Positions 51,856 through 61,349 of a DNA stretch of 64,000 nucleotides are shown here, one piece after another. The stretch covers positions 62,001 through 126,000 of the forward strand of contig CAJUOU010000003.1 in NCBI GenBank assembly GCA_910588545.1. Direction: 5' to 3'. The notes beneath the pieces are model-generated. The model saw only the letters and a list, made by a program, of their open reading frames with translations. It did not search any database and was not told the origin of the DNA. This DNA is from an uncultured Christensenellaceae bacterium (GTDB lineage Bacteria; Bacillota; Clostridia; Christensenellales; UBA3700). The translations under genes were made by a program, and so were the position numbers. Each line of letters starts with the position of its first letter. Position 1 is the stretch's first letter.

Positions 51856-53940
51856 TTAAAGCTTTTTGATAAGTTTTAAATCAATCCTACCCTTGTCGTC
51901 TATTTTGATAACTTTTACCAAAACTTTATCGTCGATATTTACAACGTCGGTAACTTTTTCCACTCTTTCTTTAGCAAGTTTGCTGATATGAATCATACCA
52001 TCTTTGCCGGGAGCTATTTCAACAAAAGCACCAAAGTCCATAATTCTTACAACAGCACCCTCGATTTCGTCGCCTACTTCAGGGTCTTTTGCAATAGCCA
52101 AAACGATTTTCTTAGCTTTTTCTGCCATTTGCTCGTCATTGCTTGCTATAAATACAGTACCATTATCGCTAATATCAATTTTAACGCCTGTATCCTCGAT
52201 AATCTTGTTGATTACTTTACCGCCACTGCCGATAACTTCACGAATCTTGTCAGGGTCGATATCAAAAGATATAATCTTTGGAGCATATTTGGATAGTTTT
52301 TCGTTTGCTTTTGGAAGAACTGCAAGCATTTGACCCAAAATTTCAAGTCTTCCCTCTCTAGCTTGAGCCAAAGCGGTACGCAAAATTTGCTCGTTGATAC
52401 CTTTTATCTTAATATCCATTTGGATTGCTGTAATACCGGCCTCGGTACCTGCAACCTTAAAGTCCATATCTCCAAGGAAATCTTCCAAACCTTGAATATC
52501 TGTTAAAATTTTAACATTGCTTTTGTCAGGAGTACTGATTAAACCCATTGCTACACCTGCTACAGGAGCTTTGATAGGTACACCTGCATCCATCAATGCC
52601 AATGTGCTACCACAAACGCTTGCTTGAGATGTTGAGCCGTTAGAACTTAAAACCTCACTTACTGTACGGATAGCGTATGGGAATACCTCTTCACTTGGAA
52701 GTACAGGCTCCAAAGCTCTTTCTGCCAATGCCCCGTGACCGATTTCACGACGACCAGGGCTCTTTGCAGGTTTTGCCTCGCCAACGCTATAGCCAGGGAA
52801 ATTATAATGATGGATATATCTCTTAAATACTTCGTCATCCAACCCTTCCAATTTTTGCACTTCACTTATAGTACCTAAAGTTGCTGTAGTCAAAACTTGA
52901 GTTTGTCCACGAGTGAACACACCGCTGCCATGTACTCTTGGCAAAATGCCGTGCTCACACCAAATTGGTCTGATTTCCTTTAATGTTCTGCCGTCAGGAC
53001 GAATACCTTTGTCCAAAATTTTAGCACGAACTTTTTCCTTTTTCATATTATAAAGCACTTCTGCAATATCTTTTTTACCATCAGGGAAAACCTCTGCAAA
53101 GTGAGTAAATACGTCTTGCTCCAAAGCCTCTTCCAATTTTTCACGAGCTTGTCTGTTAAACTCTTCCAAAGCCTTGTCCATCATATCGTTTGCATATTCT
53201 CTTACTTGCTCTTCAATAGCGGGCTCTGCATGATAAATGTTAGGAACTATTTTTTCTTTACCGATTTCTGCTTGAATACCCTCGATAAATGCAACGATTT
53301 TCTTAATCTCTTCGTGACCGAACAAGATTGCACCAATCATTTCCTCTTCAGTAAGCTCGTTAGCGCCTGCCTCAACCATCAAAATAGCGTCCTTTGTACC
53401 GCTCAAGCTCAAGTGAAGTCTGCTCTTTTCTCTTTGTTCTGCACTTGGATTGATAATGTACTCGCCATCGATATATCCAACAACAACAGAGCCTGTAGGT
53501 CCTGCAAAAGGAATATCCGAAATAGAAAGTGCAACCGAACTACCAATCATAGCATAAATTTCAGGTGGAACGTCAGGATTTACCGATAGGCAAGTTGCAA
53601 CAACGGATACATCATTATAAAAGCCCTTAGGGAACAACGGTCTTAAAGGTCTGTCAATCAAACGGCAAACAAGAATACCTTTATCGCTTGGGCGGCCCTC
53701 TCTCTTTTTAAAGCCACCGGGTATTTTGCCGACAGAATACATTTTCTCTTCGTAATCAACGTTCAAAGGGAAAAAGTCAACGCCGTCTCTTGGCTCTTTT
53801 GACATGGTAGCGTTAACCATTACCACAGTTTCCTCGCACTTTACAAGGCAAGTACCATTTGTCATACCGCAATATGCACCGGTTTCTACCTCAACTTCTC
53901 TTCCGCCTATTGTAGTTTTGTAAATTTTTCTATCTATCAT
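51856..53940 (-). CDS. pnp: Polynucleotide phosphorylase
   Basis: 694 residues, full length. It degrades RNA 3' to 5' by phosphorolysis. Two RNase PH domains (first: PLNVDYEEKMYSVGKIPGGF, RLIDRPLRPLFP; second: RTVSEVLSSNGSTSQASVCG, DIQGLEDFLGDMDFKVAGTE with the catalytic Asp pair), then KH (IREVIGSGGKVINKIIEDTG) and S1 (GAVVRIMDFGAFVEIAPGKD). The ATG follows AGGAGG. It lies downstream of rpsO as in most Firmicutes, separated by a terminator and by a leader with two hairpins. Confidence 0.97.
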   Translation of the reverse strand: MIDRKIYKTTIGGREVEVETGAYCGMTNGTCLVKCEETVVMVNATMSKEPRDGVDFFPLNVDYEEKMYSVGKIPGGFKKREGRPSDKGILVCRLIDRPLRPLFPKGFYNDVSVVATCLSVNPDVPPEIYAMIGSSVALSISDIPFAGPTGSVVVGYIDGEYIINPSAEQREKSRLHLSLSGTKDAILMVEAGANELTEEEMIGAILFGHEEIKKIVAFIEGIQAEIGKEKIVPNIYHAEPAIEEQVREYANDMMDKALEEFNRQAREKLEEALEQDVFTHFAEVFPDGKKDIAEVLYNMKKEKVRAKILDKGIRPDGRTLKEIRPIWCEHGILPRVHGSGVFTRGQTQVLTTATLGTISEVQKLEGLDDEVFKRYIHHYNFPGYSVGEAKPAKSPGRREIGHGALAERALEPVLPSEEVFPYAIRTVSEVLSSNGSTSQASVCGSTLALMDAGVPIKAPVAGVAMGLISTPDKSNVKILTDIQGLEDFLGDMDFKVAGTEAGITAIQMDIKIKGINEQILRTALAQAREGRLEILGQMLAVLPKANEKLSKYAPKIISFDIDPDKIREVIGSGGKVINKIIEDTGVKIDISDNGTVFIASNDEQMAEKAKKIVLAIAKDPEVGDEIEGAVVRIMDFGAFVEIAPGKDGMIHISKLAKERVEKVTDVVNIDDKVLVKVIKIDDKGRIDLKLIKKL

Positions 53941-53953
53941 TTTCTCCTCCTAT

Positions 53954-53990
53954 ATCTTTGGTCATCCAAAGATTTTCAACCAACCGGTTG
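53954..53990 (-). promoter_or_regulatory. Hairpins in the pnp leader
   Basis: Minus strand CAACC-GGTT-GGTTG (53977-53990) and ATCTTTGG-ATGA-CCAAAGAT (53954-53973, 8-bp perfect stem), the second ending about 5 bp before AGGAGG. Enterobacterial pnp is autoregulated through a leader stem; a similar role here is only an inference. Confidence 0.5.
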
Positions 53991-54032
53991 ATGATATATA
54001 TAAAATGTTTTTGTATCGTATTTGTTTATATA

Positions 54033-54071
54033 ATAAAAAATTACCCGAACACTTACTATTCGGGTTATTTT
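54033..54071 (-). terminator. Terminator after rpsO
   Basis: Minus strand AATAACCCGAATAG...TGTTCGGGTAATTTTTTATT. Confidence 0.88.
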
Positions 54072-54073
54072 TA

Positions 54074-54346
54074 TTACTTTCTTAGGTTTAATTTAGCGAT
54101 AACTGCTCTGTATCTTTCGATATCCTTATTTTTTAGATAAGTAAGCAAGTTTCTTCTTTTACCTACCATTTGCAACAAACCGCGACGGCTGTGGTGGTCC
54201 TTTTTGTGCACTGCAAAGTGTGCTTTTAAAGTTTCGATTCTTGCAGTTAGCAAAGCAATTTGAACTTCAGGAGAACCTGTGTCGCCTTCCGATTGAGCAA
54301 ATTTCTCAATAATCTCTTGTTTAGTAAGTTTTGTTAAATCTTCCAT
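54074..54346 (-). CDS. rpsO: 30S ribosomal protein S15
   Basis: 90 residues, standard length. Binds 16S rRNA helix 22 in the small subunit. Sequence typical throughout: FAQSEGDTGSPEVQIALLTA, HKKDHHSRRGLLQMVGKRRN and the C-terminal LLTYLKNKDIERYRAVIAKL. AGGAG precedes the ATG. It has its own promoter and a terminator before pnp. Confidence 0.97.
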   Translation of the reverse strand: MEDLTKLTKQEIIEKFAQSEGDTGSPEVQIALLTARIETLKAHFAVHKKDHHSRRGLLQMVGKRRNLLTYLKNKDIERYRAVIAKLNLRK

Positions 54347-54428
54347 TTTTAATCTCCTAATAAATATTTATTCCTAAAACCAAGTAAATCATCGGAGTGT
54401 TGATAAACATAGTCAAAGGTACTATCTA

Positions 54429-54457
54429 ATCATAACATAATTTTTTTTGAGTGTAAA
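54429..54457 (-). promoter_or_regulatory. Promoter of rpsO
   Basis: Minus strand TTTACA (54452-54457), 17 bp, TATGAT (54429-54434), giving a leader of about 75 nt. Confidence 0.65.
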
Positions 54458-54560
54458 CTGATTTTTGGTATTTTTATCTAATTTATTTTATATTTTTTAA
54501 TTTTTGTATAAAAGCTCACCTATTAAGACATTATTTGACTAAAATTTAGGTCGCTCAATC

Positions 54561-55958
54561 TTATTTGAAAAAGTTTTCCTTATCTGCCAATATTTTTTCT
54601 TCCCTTTCCAAATATACATCTATGCCTTTAGGGTTTGCTAGCCTTTCCAATCTGTTTTGCTCGCTCCAAACTCTTTTGGATATAGCCCCTGCACCGCAAG
54701 CAATTATGCTATGTGTTTCCTCCATAATGTCAATATTATATATACAAGATTTATTTTGTTTTGCGTAACCTGTATTGTCCAAATTACCGCTCATATATTT
54801 TTGTCTGTACATATAGTATGGCTCAAAACCGTTTGAAATAATTGCATTTCTTGAGTACTCAATCATTTTTTCGGGCAACAATTCGATTTTGTTGTCATAC
54901 TCTTGGAGTTTCAAACTGCTACCTTTTTTAATTGCAAGTGTATGTATAGTAATATTTTCGGGATTGATTGCGATTGCTTGATCGACGGAATATTTAAAAT
55001 CCTCAAAACTCTCGTTTGGCAACATTGCAATCAAATCCATATTTATATCAAAATCGAACTCTCTTGCCATATCATAAACTTTAAAAATATCTTGTTTAGT
55101 ATGATTCCGTCCTATCAAAGCTAAGGTTTTATCGTTAAAAGTCTGCGGGTTAATACTTATTCTTGTAACTCCATTGTCAGACATAATCTTTAGTTTTTCT
55201 TTACTTATCGTGTCAGGTCTGCCTGCCTCCACGGTAAACTCTTTGCATTTGATTTTGCCAAGTTCCGCGATTATTTGTTCAAAATCTTTCTCGCACAAAC
55301 TTGTAGGTGTACCTCCTCCCACATAAATCGAACGCACTTGTAACCCTAAATTTTCAACCAAAGCTACACTGTGCTTTATCTCCCTTACAACTTGTCCGAC
55401 ATAAGGGGCAAGCCATTTTTTAATTTTTCCGAGTTCCGCGGAAATAAACGAACAATAGCTACACCTTGATACACAAATAGGGATATTTACAAAAAAATCA
55501 ACTTGTTTGTCATTGTGTGAGTATATACCTTTTTGATTATCGCAAATCCTTTCTATCCAATCCGCACCTTGTTGCGGCACACGCAAATACTCCTTAAAAT
55601 AATTTTTTGCATCCTTGCCACTCTCCGTAAGTTCGTGATAAAGCTTGGTCGGTCTTATACCTGTAAGCGAGCCGTAAGGCAACCTTTTGCCCGTGCACTC
55701 TGCAAGCAAGTCGTAAAGCATTATTTTTGCAAGCCTTTTTAACTCGCTTTTTTGCTTTATCGGAGGCAGATTTTGTATTTCGCACCGATTTTCGATGGTT
55801 TTTTGATTAAATTTTAAAGCTACAGTATCGTTATGTATCTCAATATAAACAATATTTTTCTGCTCATTTTCGTCTATTGCGACCAATGGGGAAAACGCCC
55901 TCACAACATCCATCAAATCGGGTAAAAACTCGCTGTTTGTAATTACTTTCAGCTCCAT
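54561..55958 (-). CDS. hemZ: Radical SAM coproporphyrinogen-type enzyme HemZ
   Basis: 465 residues. The radical SAM cluster motif is PICVSRCSYCSF (CxxxCxxC), then YVGGGTPTSL and VEAGRPDTISKEKL. The N-terminal 160 residues include the family element LTGIRPTKLYHEL. This is the HemZ family of oxygen-independent coproporphyrinogen dehydrogenase-like proteins; some members may rather be haem-handling than true oxidases. It overlaps the MBL gene by 10 bp at the end of the recJ-relA operon, a conserved clostridial order. Confidence 0.9.
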   Translation of the reverse strand: MELKVITNSEFLPDLMDVVRAFSPLVAIDENEQKNIVYIEIHNDTVALKFNQKTIENRCEIQNLPPIKQKSELKRLAKIMLYDLLAECTGKRLPYGSLTGIRPTKLYHELTESGKDAKNYFKEYLRVPQQGADWIERICDNQKGIYSHNDKQVDFFVNIPICVSRCSYCSFISAELGKIKKWLAPYVGQVVREIKHSVALVENLGLQVRSIYVGGGTPTSLCEKDFEQIIAELGKIKCKEFTVEAGRPDTISKEKLKIMSDNGVTRISINPQTFNDKTLALIGRNHTKQDIFKVYDMAREFDFDINMDLIAMLPNESFEDFKYSVDQAIAINPENITIHTLAIKKGSSLKLQEYDNKIELLPEKMIEYSRNAIISNGFEPYYMYRQKYMSGNLDNTGYAKQNKSCIYNIDIMEETHSIIACGAGAISKRVWSEQNRLERLANPKGIDVYLEREEKILADKENFFK

Positions 55959-56575
55959 AAAATCATATTTCCTTCTCTTTCGTAATCCATAGTAGTACTA
56001 TCGCCGTGTCCCGGATAAACAACATAATCGCCGTTTAGTCCAAACAATTTTACGATTATGGAATTTTTTAAATCGTTAAAAGAACTATCCTCAAAATCAT
56101 ATCTGCCGTAGCTACTCAAAAACAATGTGTCGCCTGAAAACACCACATTTTTTATAACATAACAAACTCCGCCTGAAGAATGTCCCGGAGTATGAATGAC
56201 TTTAAATTGCAAATCATCAAAATTCAAAACATCCCCGTCATCTACAAAATTACTGCAAGAGAAAGGCTCTATCCTAAACCTTTTTAACCAATCAAGCATA
56301 ACCTCGCCCGTGCATTTAGGGTTGTCCAACTTGTGGATATAAACAGGCACATGCTCATCCATAAATAGACTTACTCCTTTTATGTGGTCAAAGTGTCCGT
56401 GAGTCAACAAAACCGCCAAAACTTGTAAACCATCCTTTTCAACCTCTGCCTTAACTATTTTCGAGGCAGGGTCGATAACTATACATTTACTACCATTTTT
56501 TACAATATAGCTGTTGTTTTGCAACCCACCGTTTACTATTTTTTTTACGCTAAAACCGTCAAATTCTGTGTACAT
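55949..56575 (-). CDS. MBL-fold metallo-hydrolase (glyoxalase II-like)
   Basis: 208 residues. Metallo-beta-lactamase fold with LLTHGHFDHIKG (HxHxDH), TPGHSSGGVCY (third His), VFSGDTLF (Asp) and VYPGHGDST (last His): all ligands of a binuclear zinc site. Similar proteins are annotated as hydroxyacylglutathione hydrolases, though glutathione is often absent in Clostridia, so the natural thioester is unknown. AAGGAG precedes the ATG. It overlaps relA by 17 bp and hemZ by 10 bp. Confidence 0.92.
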   Translation of the reverse strand: MYTEFDGFSVKKIVNGGLQNNSYIVKNGSKCIVIDPASKIVKAEVEKDGLQVLAVLLTHGHFDHIKGVSLFMDEHVPVYIHKLDNPKCTGEVMLDWLKRFRIEPFSCSNFVDDGDVLNFDDLQFKVIHTPGHSSGGVCYVIKNVVFSGDTLFLSSYGRYDFEDSSFNDLKNSIIVKLFGLNGDYVVYPGHGDSTTMDYEREGNMILWS

Positions 56576-58706
56576 TAAGCACTCCTTCGATACCCTTTAA
56601 TTTACTTATCATTTCGTCAAGCTCGTTTATATTGGTTATTTGCACCCCAATGGTTATTATCGCTTGTAATTTGTCGTCCACTTTTGCATTTACTTGGGTC
56701 AAAAGTTTTTTCCTGTTTGCAAAAAAGGTGGTTATATCCACAAGTAAATTGGAACGGTTAATACAAAGTATTTCAAGCGTAGCGGTAAAGTTGCAGGTCA
56801 TATTTTGTGACCAATCTGCTTCGATAATCCTTTCCGCCTCAATATTTTTCATATTAGGACAATCCGCCCTGTGTATGGAAACACCCCTACCACGACTGAC
56901 ATAGCCTACAATTTTATCCCCCGGTACAGGGTTGCAACAGTGTGATAACCTTATCAAAAAATCGTCATATCCACGAATCAAAACTCCGTTGCCTTTTTTA
57001 TTGGACATTCTGCTTGCTTTTGTGCTACTGATTATCGGTGTAAGATTATCCGCAGATTTTTTAAAGCAGTCAATCAATTTGAATATTATTTTGTTAGTAG
57101 TTATATTACCGTAACCTAACTCGGCATAAATATCTTCCATATTACTTGAATTGCCGTAGTGGTTTTTAAAATATTTTATCCACTCCTCGTTATTTAAAAG
57201 CTCAGACAGGTTATATCCCCTGTGTTTTGCTTCCCTCTCAAGCATTTCTCTGCCCCGCTTGATATTTTCCTCTCGCATTTCCTTTTTAAAGTATGCACGA
57301 ATTTTATTGCGGGCACCTGCAGTCGCAACAAATTTCAACCAATCTCTGCTTGGTCCTTTGGATGCGTTGGAAGTTATAACTTCTACAATAGAATTGTTGG
57401 AAAGACGTGTGTTTATAGGAACTATTTTGCCGTCTACTTTTATACCTACGCATTTATTTCCTACTTCCGTATGTACGGCATACGCAAAGTCAATGCCCGT
57501 AGCACCTTTAGGCAAACTTACTACTTTGCCTTTTGGCGTTATTACAAACACCTCATCGGGATACAAATCGACTTTTAGCGACTGCAAAAATTCTGCATTG
57601 TCCCTCAAGTCCTTTTGAACTTCCATTATGCTTCTTATCCATTGCATACGGTCATCCATAATGCTTTGGTCGGAAGTCAATCTACCCTCTTTATACTTCC
57701 AATGGGCGGCGATACCGAACTCTGCTATATCATGCATTTCGTGTGTTCTTATTTGAATTTCAAAAGGAGAGCCGTATTGTGATATAACGGTTGTATGCAA
57801 CGATTGATAGTTATTTGCCTTTGGCATAGCGATATAATCTTTAAATCTGCCCGGCAAAGGTTTCCACATAGTATGAATAGCACCTAATACGGCGTAGCAG
57901 TCTTTTATCGTATCCACGATAATTCTTACTGCAATCAAGTCGTAAATTTGTTCAAACTCTTTACCGCTCTGCATTTTTTTGTAGATACTGTAAAAATGTT
58001 TAGGTCTGCCGTTTACTTCCCCCTCCACTTTCATTTCGGCAAGTTTAGCTTGAATATCTTTTACTACATTTTGCACAAACTCTTGTCTTTCCACCTTTTT
58101 AGCGGATATTTTTTGTACCAACGCATAGTAATCGTCTGGATTTAAATAGCGCATTGCCAAGTCTTCAAGCTCGCCTTTGATAGTACCCATACCAAGTCTT
58201 TCGGCTATAGGAGCGTATATTTCAAGCGTCTCGCGGGAAATTTCCTTTTGCCTGTCACTAGACTTGAAAAGCAATGTCCTCATATTATGCAATCTGTCCG
58301 CAAGTTTTATGATAATTACCCTTATATCATCGCTCATTGCAAACAGCATTTTTCTTAAATTTTCGGCTTGCTCGTCTACACTAGACTTAAATTGCAATTT
58401 GTTAAGTTTGGTAACGCCGTTGACAAGCATAACCACCGTTTTACCAAAAAGATTTTCAAGTTCTTCCCCCGTATGCGGAGTGTCCTCGATAACATCATGC
58501 AAAAAGGCTGCCATAACTGTCTCGTAGTCAAGCCCCATATCAATCAATATCTCGCTTACTGCTACGGGATGTACAAAATAATCCTCACCCGATTGACGTT
58601 TTTGCCCTGCGTGTGCCTCTTTTGCAAAATCATAAGCCTTTTTGATTATCTCATATTGCTCTTGTGGATATTGGTTTTTTAACTTATCTAGTATTGCGTC
58701 ATGCAT
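56559..58706 (-). CDS. Bifunctional (p)ppGpp synthetase/hydrolase RelA/SpoT
   Basis: 715 residues, full Rel architecture. The hydrolase HD domain has YFVHPVAVSEIL and AAFLHDVIEDTP (His-Asp), the synthetase domain GRFKDYIAMPKANNYQSLHT and FEIQIRTHEMHDIAEFGIAA, TGS DEVFVITPKGKVVSLPKGAT, a zinc-finger/RIS region SHCCNPVPGDKIVGYVSRGR, and a C-terminal ACT domain. It makes and degrades the stringent-response alarmone. AGGAG precedes the ATG, which overlaps the recJ stop by 8 bp. Confidence 0.95.
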   Translation of the reverse strand: MHDAILDKLKNQYPQEQYEIIKKAYDFAKEAHAGQKRQSGEDYFVHPVAVSEILIDMGLDYETVMAAFLHDVIEDTPHTGEELENLFGKTVVMLVNGVTKLNKLQFKSSVDEQAENLRKMLFAMSDDIRVIIIKLADRLHNMRTLLFKSSDRQKEISRETLEIYAPIAERLGMGTIKGELEDLAMRYLNPDDYYALVQKISAKKVERQEFVQNVVKDIQAKLAEMKVEGEVNGRPKHFYSIYKKMQSGKEFEQIYDLIAVRIIVDTIKDCYAVLGAIHTMWKPLPGRFKDYIAMPKANNYQSLHTTVISQYGSPFEIQIRTHEMHDIAEFGIAAHWKYKEGRLTSDQSIMDDRMQWIRSIMEVQKDLRDNAEFLQSLKVDLYPDEVFVITPKGKVVSLPKGATGIDFAYAVHTEVGNKCVGIKVDGKIVPINTRLSNNSIVEVITSNASKGPSRDWLKFVATAGARNKIRAYFKKEMREENIKRGREMLEREAKHRGYNLSELLNNEEWIKYFKNHYGNSSNMEDIYAELGYGNITTNKIIFKLIDCFKKSADNLTPIISSTKASRMSNKKGNGVLIRGYDDFLIRLSHCCNPVPGDKIVGYVSRGRGVSIHRADCPNMKNIEAERIIEADWSQNMTCNFTATLEILCINRSNLLVDITTFFANRKKLLTQVNAKVDDKLQAIITIGVQITNINELDEMISKLKGIEGVLNVHRI

Positions 58707-61065
58707 AAATTAACTCCTTAATCCTTTGATAAATTACACTGTTATCCAAGCTTGTTTTTACTATGCTGTCCACATAAAAACCGCCTTTGGATTTGATTAT
58801 TTTAAGTTCGTAAAAAACAAACATTGCCATATAAAAAGCTATTGTGTTATTTCCGCCTTGTTTTTCATACTCGCCTAAAAGCTCGGCAAAACTTGTGATT
58901 TTTGTTTTTACCGCAAGCAATTTTTTGATTTGAGCAAATATCTCCCTCATCCCGTCAATATCAGGAAACTCGCTTTTTACCATTTGCAAATATTCTTGTG
59001 CAATTTTATTTTGCACCATAACTACTTGGGCGTTCATATTAAGCTTATAATAGTCTATTACTCCAAGGCTTGGCAAAGTATCAAGTATAACTATTTTTTT
59101 ATAGTAAGCCAAATTTTGACTTATATCTAAATCCAATACCAACCTGTTTAAAGGGTTAATACTTGAGGTAACATTGCAATCAATAACTTTTACCTTATCT
59201 TTTAGTATTTCGGAATATTTGTCAAATGTGTTTTTAGAGTAAGCAATAAAACAAGTCCCGTACAAATCGTTTTCGACCTCGGACAACACTCCCTCTTCTT
59301 CAATATATTTTACATTAAAAACGCTGCTGTCTTCATACTTCGCATAGTAGGCATATTTTATTGCAAGATATTTTTCGTTTATACTGAAATCCGTCCAATC
59401 GAAATCGGTATCCTGCACAATGCCTTGAGCGTAAAGCCTATTTGCAAATGTCCTTACACCAAAATCGCAAATCATATTTATATGCTTGCTGCTATTAATA
59501 TTTTTTAAATTGCCAAACCCGTCGAAATACACCATCTCAACTTGATTGTTCTTTGCAAATTTAATGTGTTTTGAGGTAGAAATCCTTGCGAAATTCGGGG
59601 TGTTTATACTAATATTGTATTTTACCTTAGGGTTTTCCATGCCATACGGCTCAAGCCTTGAAAGCTCGGAAATACACTCAAAATCTATTTCCTCAATATC
59701 ACGGCAAAGGTCATATTCTACCTTTGGCACAAACAAGTTTTCGTCCAAATTTCTTGCATATTCATTTATTGCAAAACAAAAACTTTCCAAACTTTCTTTT
59801 TTACAAGTAACACCGCAAGCCATTGCATGTCCACCAAAAGCCTCCAAAAAACTTTTACAAGCATTTACACATTCGTAAATATTTATCCCGCTTACGCTCC
59901 TTGCGGAGCCCTTGTAAAACTCTCCGTCCCCTGTCATTAAAATAGTAGGTCTATTAAATAAATTTGTAATTTTGGCAGCCGCAATGCCTAGCACTCCTGC
60001 CTCCCACTTGTCACTTGCAAGCACAATAATGCGGTTATTTACCAAATCGTAACTCTCGAGCATTTGCATGCAGTTTTCCACCAAATCATCTGTGAACTGT
60101 TGCCTTTCTATATTATAACTATTTGCCTGTTCTGCCAAGCTTTTTACGTAAAAATAGTCGCTGTCCACAAGCATACTTACCGCTTTTTTACTATCAGACA
60201 ATCTGCCGATAGCATTAATACGCGGAACAATTTTAAAAGCTACATCCGTGGCTGTAAATTTCTCCTCCGGTTTAACTCCCGCAACTTCTAGCAAAAGTTT
60301 GACGGCAAGTCTTGCACGGGAATTTAATATTTCCATACCATAGCTTACTATAATTCGATTATCCCCTTGTAACGGCACAATATCCCCGATAGTAGCAATA
60401 GCACATAAATCCATATAGTACATAAGTGCCTTTTTCCCGCCTACGGCTTCGCAAAGCCTTAAAGCAATGCCTGCACCGCACAACTCGTTGAATGTTTCAG
60501 TTTTTCGGTCTACTTTAGGGTTAACCACTATACAATCTGGCAAATCTTGAGGTGGCTCGTGATGGTCGGTTACCACAAAGTCTATGCCCAACTCGTTTAT
60601 CGCATACTCTATATCTTCCTTTGCGGTTATACCACAATCCACAGTTATGATAAGGTCTGGATAAAATGTATCGGCAATTTCCTCTAACGCTTCTCGATTA
60701 ATGCCGTAGCCTTCTTTTTTTCTGTTTGGGATATAGTAATTTACCTCCACACCAAGCGAAGACAAAAACATATACAAAATTGCTGTACTGCAAACTCCGT
60801 CACAGTCATAATCTCCGTAAATCACAATACTTTCGCCATAGTCTATAGCTTGCTTGATTCTTGAACAAGCTTCACTCATACCGCTATATAAAAAAACAGG
60901 AGTTAAATTTTTAATATCCGCTTGTAAAAAGGACTGAATACTTGGCAAATCTTCATATCCGCGTATTGCCAAAACTTCGGCTAAATCTCTACCGCAATTT
61001 AATAATTCAGCCAATTTATCTATTAAATTTTTATCCACCTTTTTCTTTTGGACAAAATTGCTCAT
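58699..61065 (-). CDS. recJ: Single-stranded-DNA exonuclease RecJ
   Basis: 788 residues. DHH-family 5'-3' nuclease acting in recombination and repair. Motifs: VIYGDYDCDGVCSTAIL, DLIITVDCGITA, FVVTDHHEPPQ (DHH), then DHHA1 with FGGHAMACGV and an OB fold. A C-terminal extension of about 230 residues follows, as in other Firmicutes RecJ. It is first gene of the overlapping recJ-relA-MBL-hemZ operon. The apt gene often found between recJ and relA in Clostridia is absent here. Confidence 0.95.
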   Translation of the reverse strand: MSNFVQKKKVDKNLIDKLAELLNCGRDLAEVLAIRGYEDLPSIQSFLQADIKNLTPVFLYSGMSEACSRIKQAIDYGESIVIYGDYDCDGVCSTAILYMFLSSLGVEVNYYIPNRKKEGYGINREALEEIADTFYPDLIITVDCGITAKEDIEYAINELGIDFVVTDHHEPPQDLPDCIVVNPKVDRKTETFNELCGAGIALRLCEAVGGKKALMYYMDLCAIATIGDIVPLQGDNRIIVSYGMEILNSRARLAVKLLLEVAGVKPEEKFTATDVAFKIVPRINAIGRLSDSKKAVSMLVDSDYFYVKSLAEQANSYNIERQQFTDDLVENCMQMLESYDLVNNRIIVLASDKWEAGVLGIAAAKITNLFNRPTILMTGDGEFYKGSARSVSGINIYECVNACKSFLEAFGGHAMACGVTCKKESLESFCFAINEYARNLDENLFVPKVEYDLCRDIEEIDFECISELSRLEPYGMENPKVKYNISINTPNFARISTSKHIKFAKNNQVEMVYFDGFGNLKNINSSKHINMICDFGVRTFANRLYAQGIVQDTDFDWTDFSINEKYLAIKYAYYAKYEDSSVFNVKYIEEEGVLSEVENDLYGTCFIAYSKNTFDKYSEILKDKVKVIDCNVTSSINPLNRLVLDLDISQNLAYYKKIVILDTLPSLGVIDYYKLNMNAQVVMVQNKIAQEYLQMVKSEFPDIDGMREIFAQIKKLLAVKTKITSFAELLGEYEKQGGNNTIAFYMAMFVFYELKIIKSKGGFYVDSIVKTSLDNSVIYQRIKELIYA

Positions 61066-61109
61066 TAAATATACTCCCGTACGTTATCAATTTGTAAACT
61101 ATATATTAA

Positions 61110-61138
61110 ATAATACACCAATTTTCACAATTTTTCAA
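61110..61138 (-). promoter_or_regulatory. Promoter of the recJ-relA operon
   Basis: Minus strand TTGAAA (61133-61138), 17 bp, TATTAT (61110-61115). Confidence 0.65.
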
Positions 61139-61292
61139 TATATATTGCACAAATATTTTTATATTAGTAAATTTTTTTATAAACTTATTACCAAAAGTTG
61201 ACTTTAAACATATAATAACAAATGCTGAAATTTATTAAAACCTTGCAAAAGCGCCATTTAACCTCGATTTTCGCAAGGGTTTTTGTTGCAAA

Positions 61293-61330
61293 ATAACAAA
61301 CAAGGTCAAATATTTGACCTTGTTTTGTTT
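61293..61330 (-). terminator. Terminator after the truncated dockerin protein gene
   Basis: AACAAACAAGGTCAAA/TTTGACCTTGTTTTGTT, nearly the same as the hairpin after the paralogue (15797-15838). Confidence 0.85.
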
Positions 61331-61349
61331 GTACTGATTATGCTTTTTA

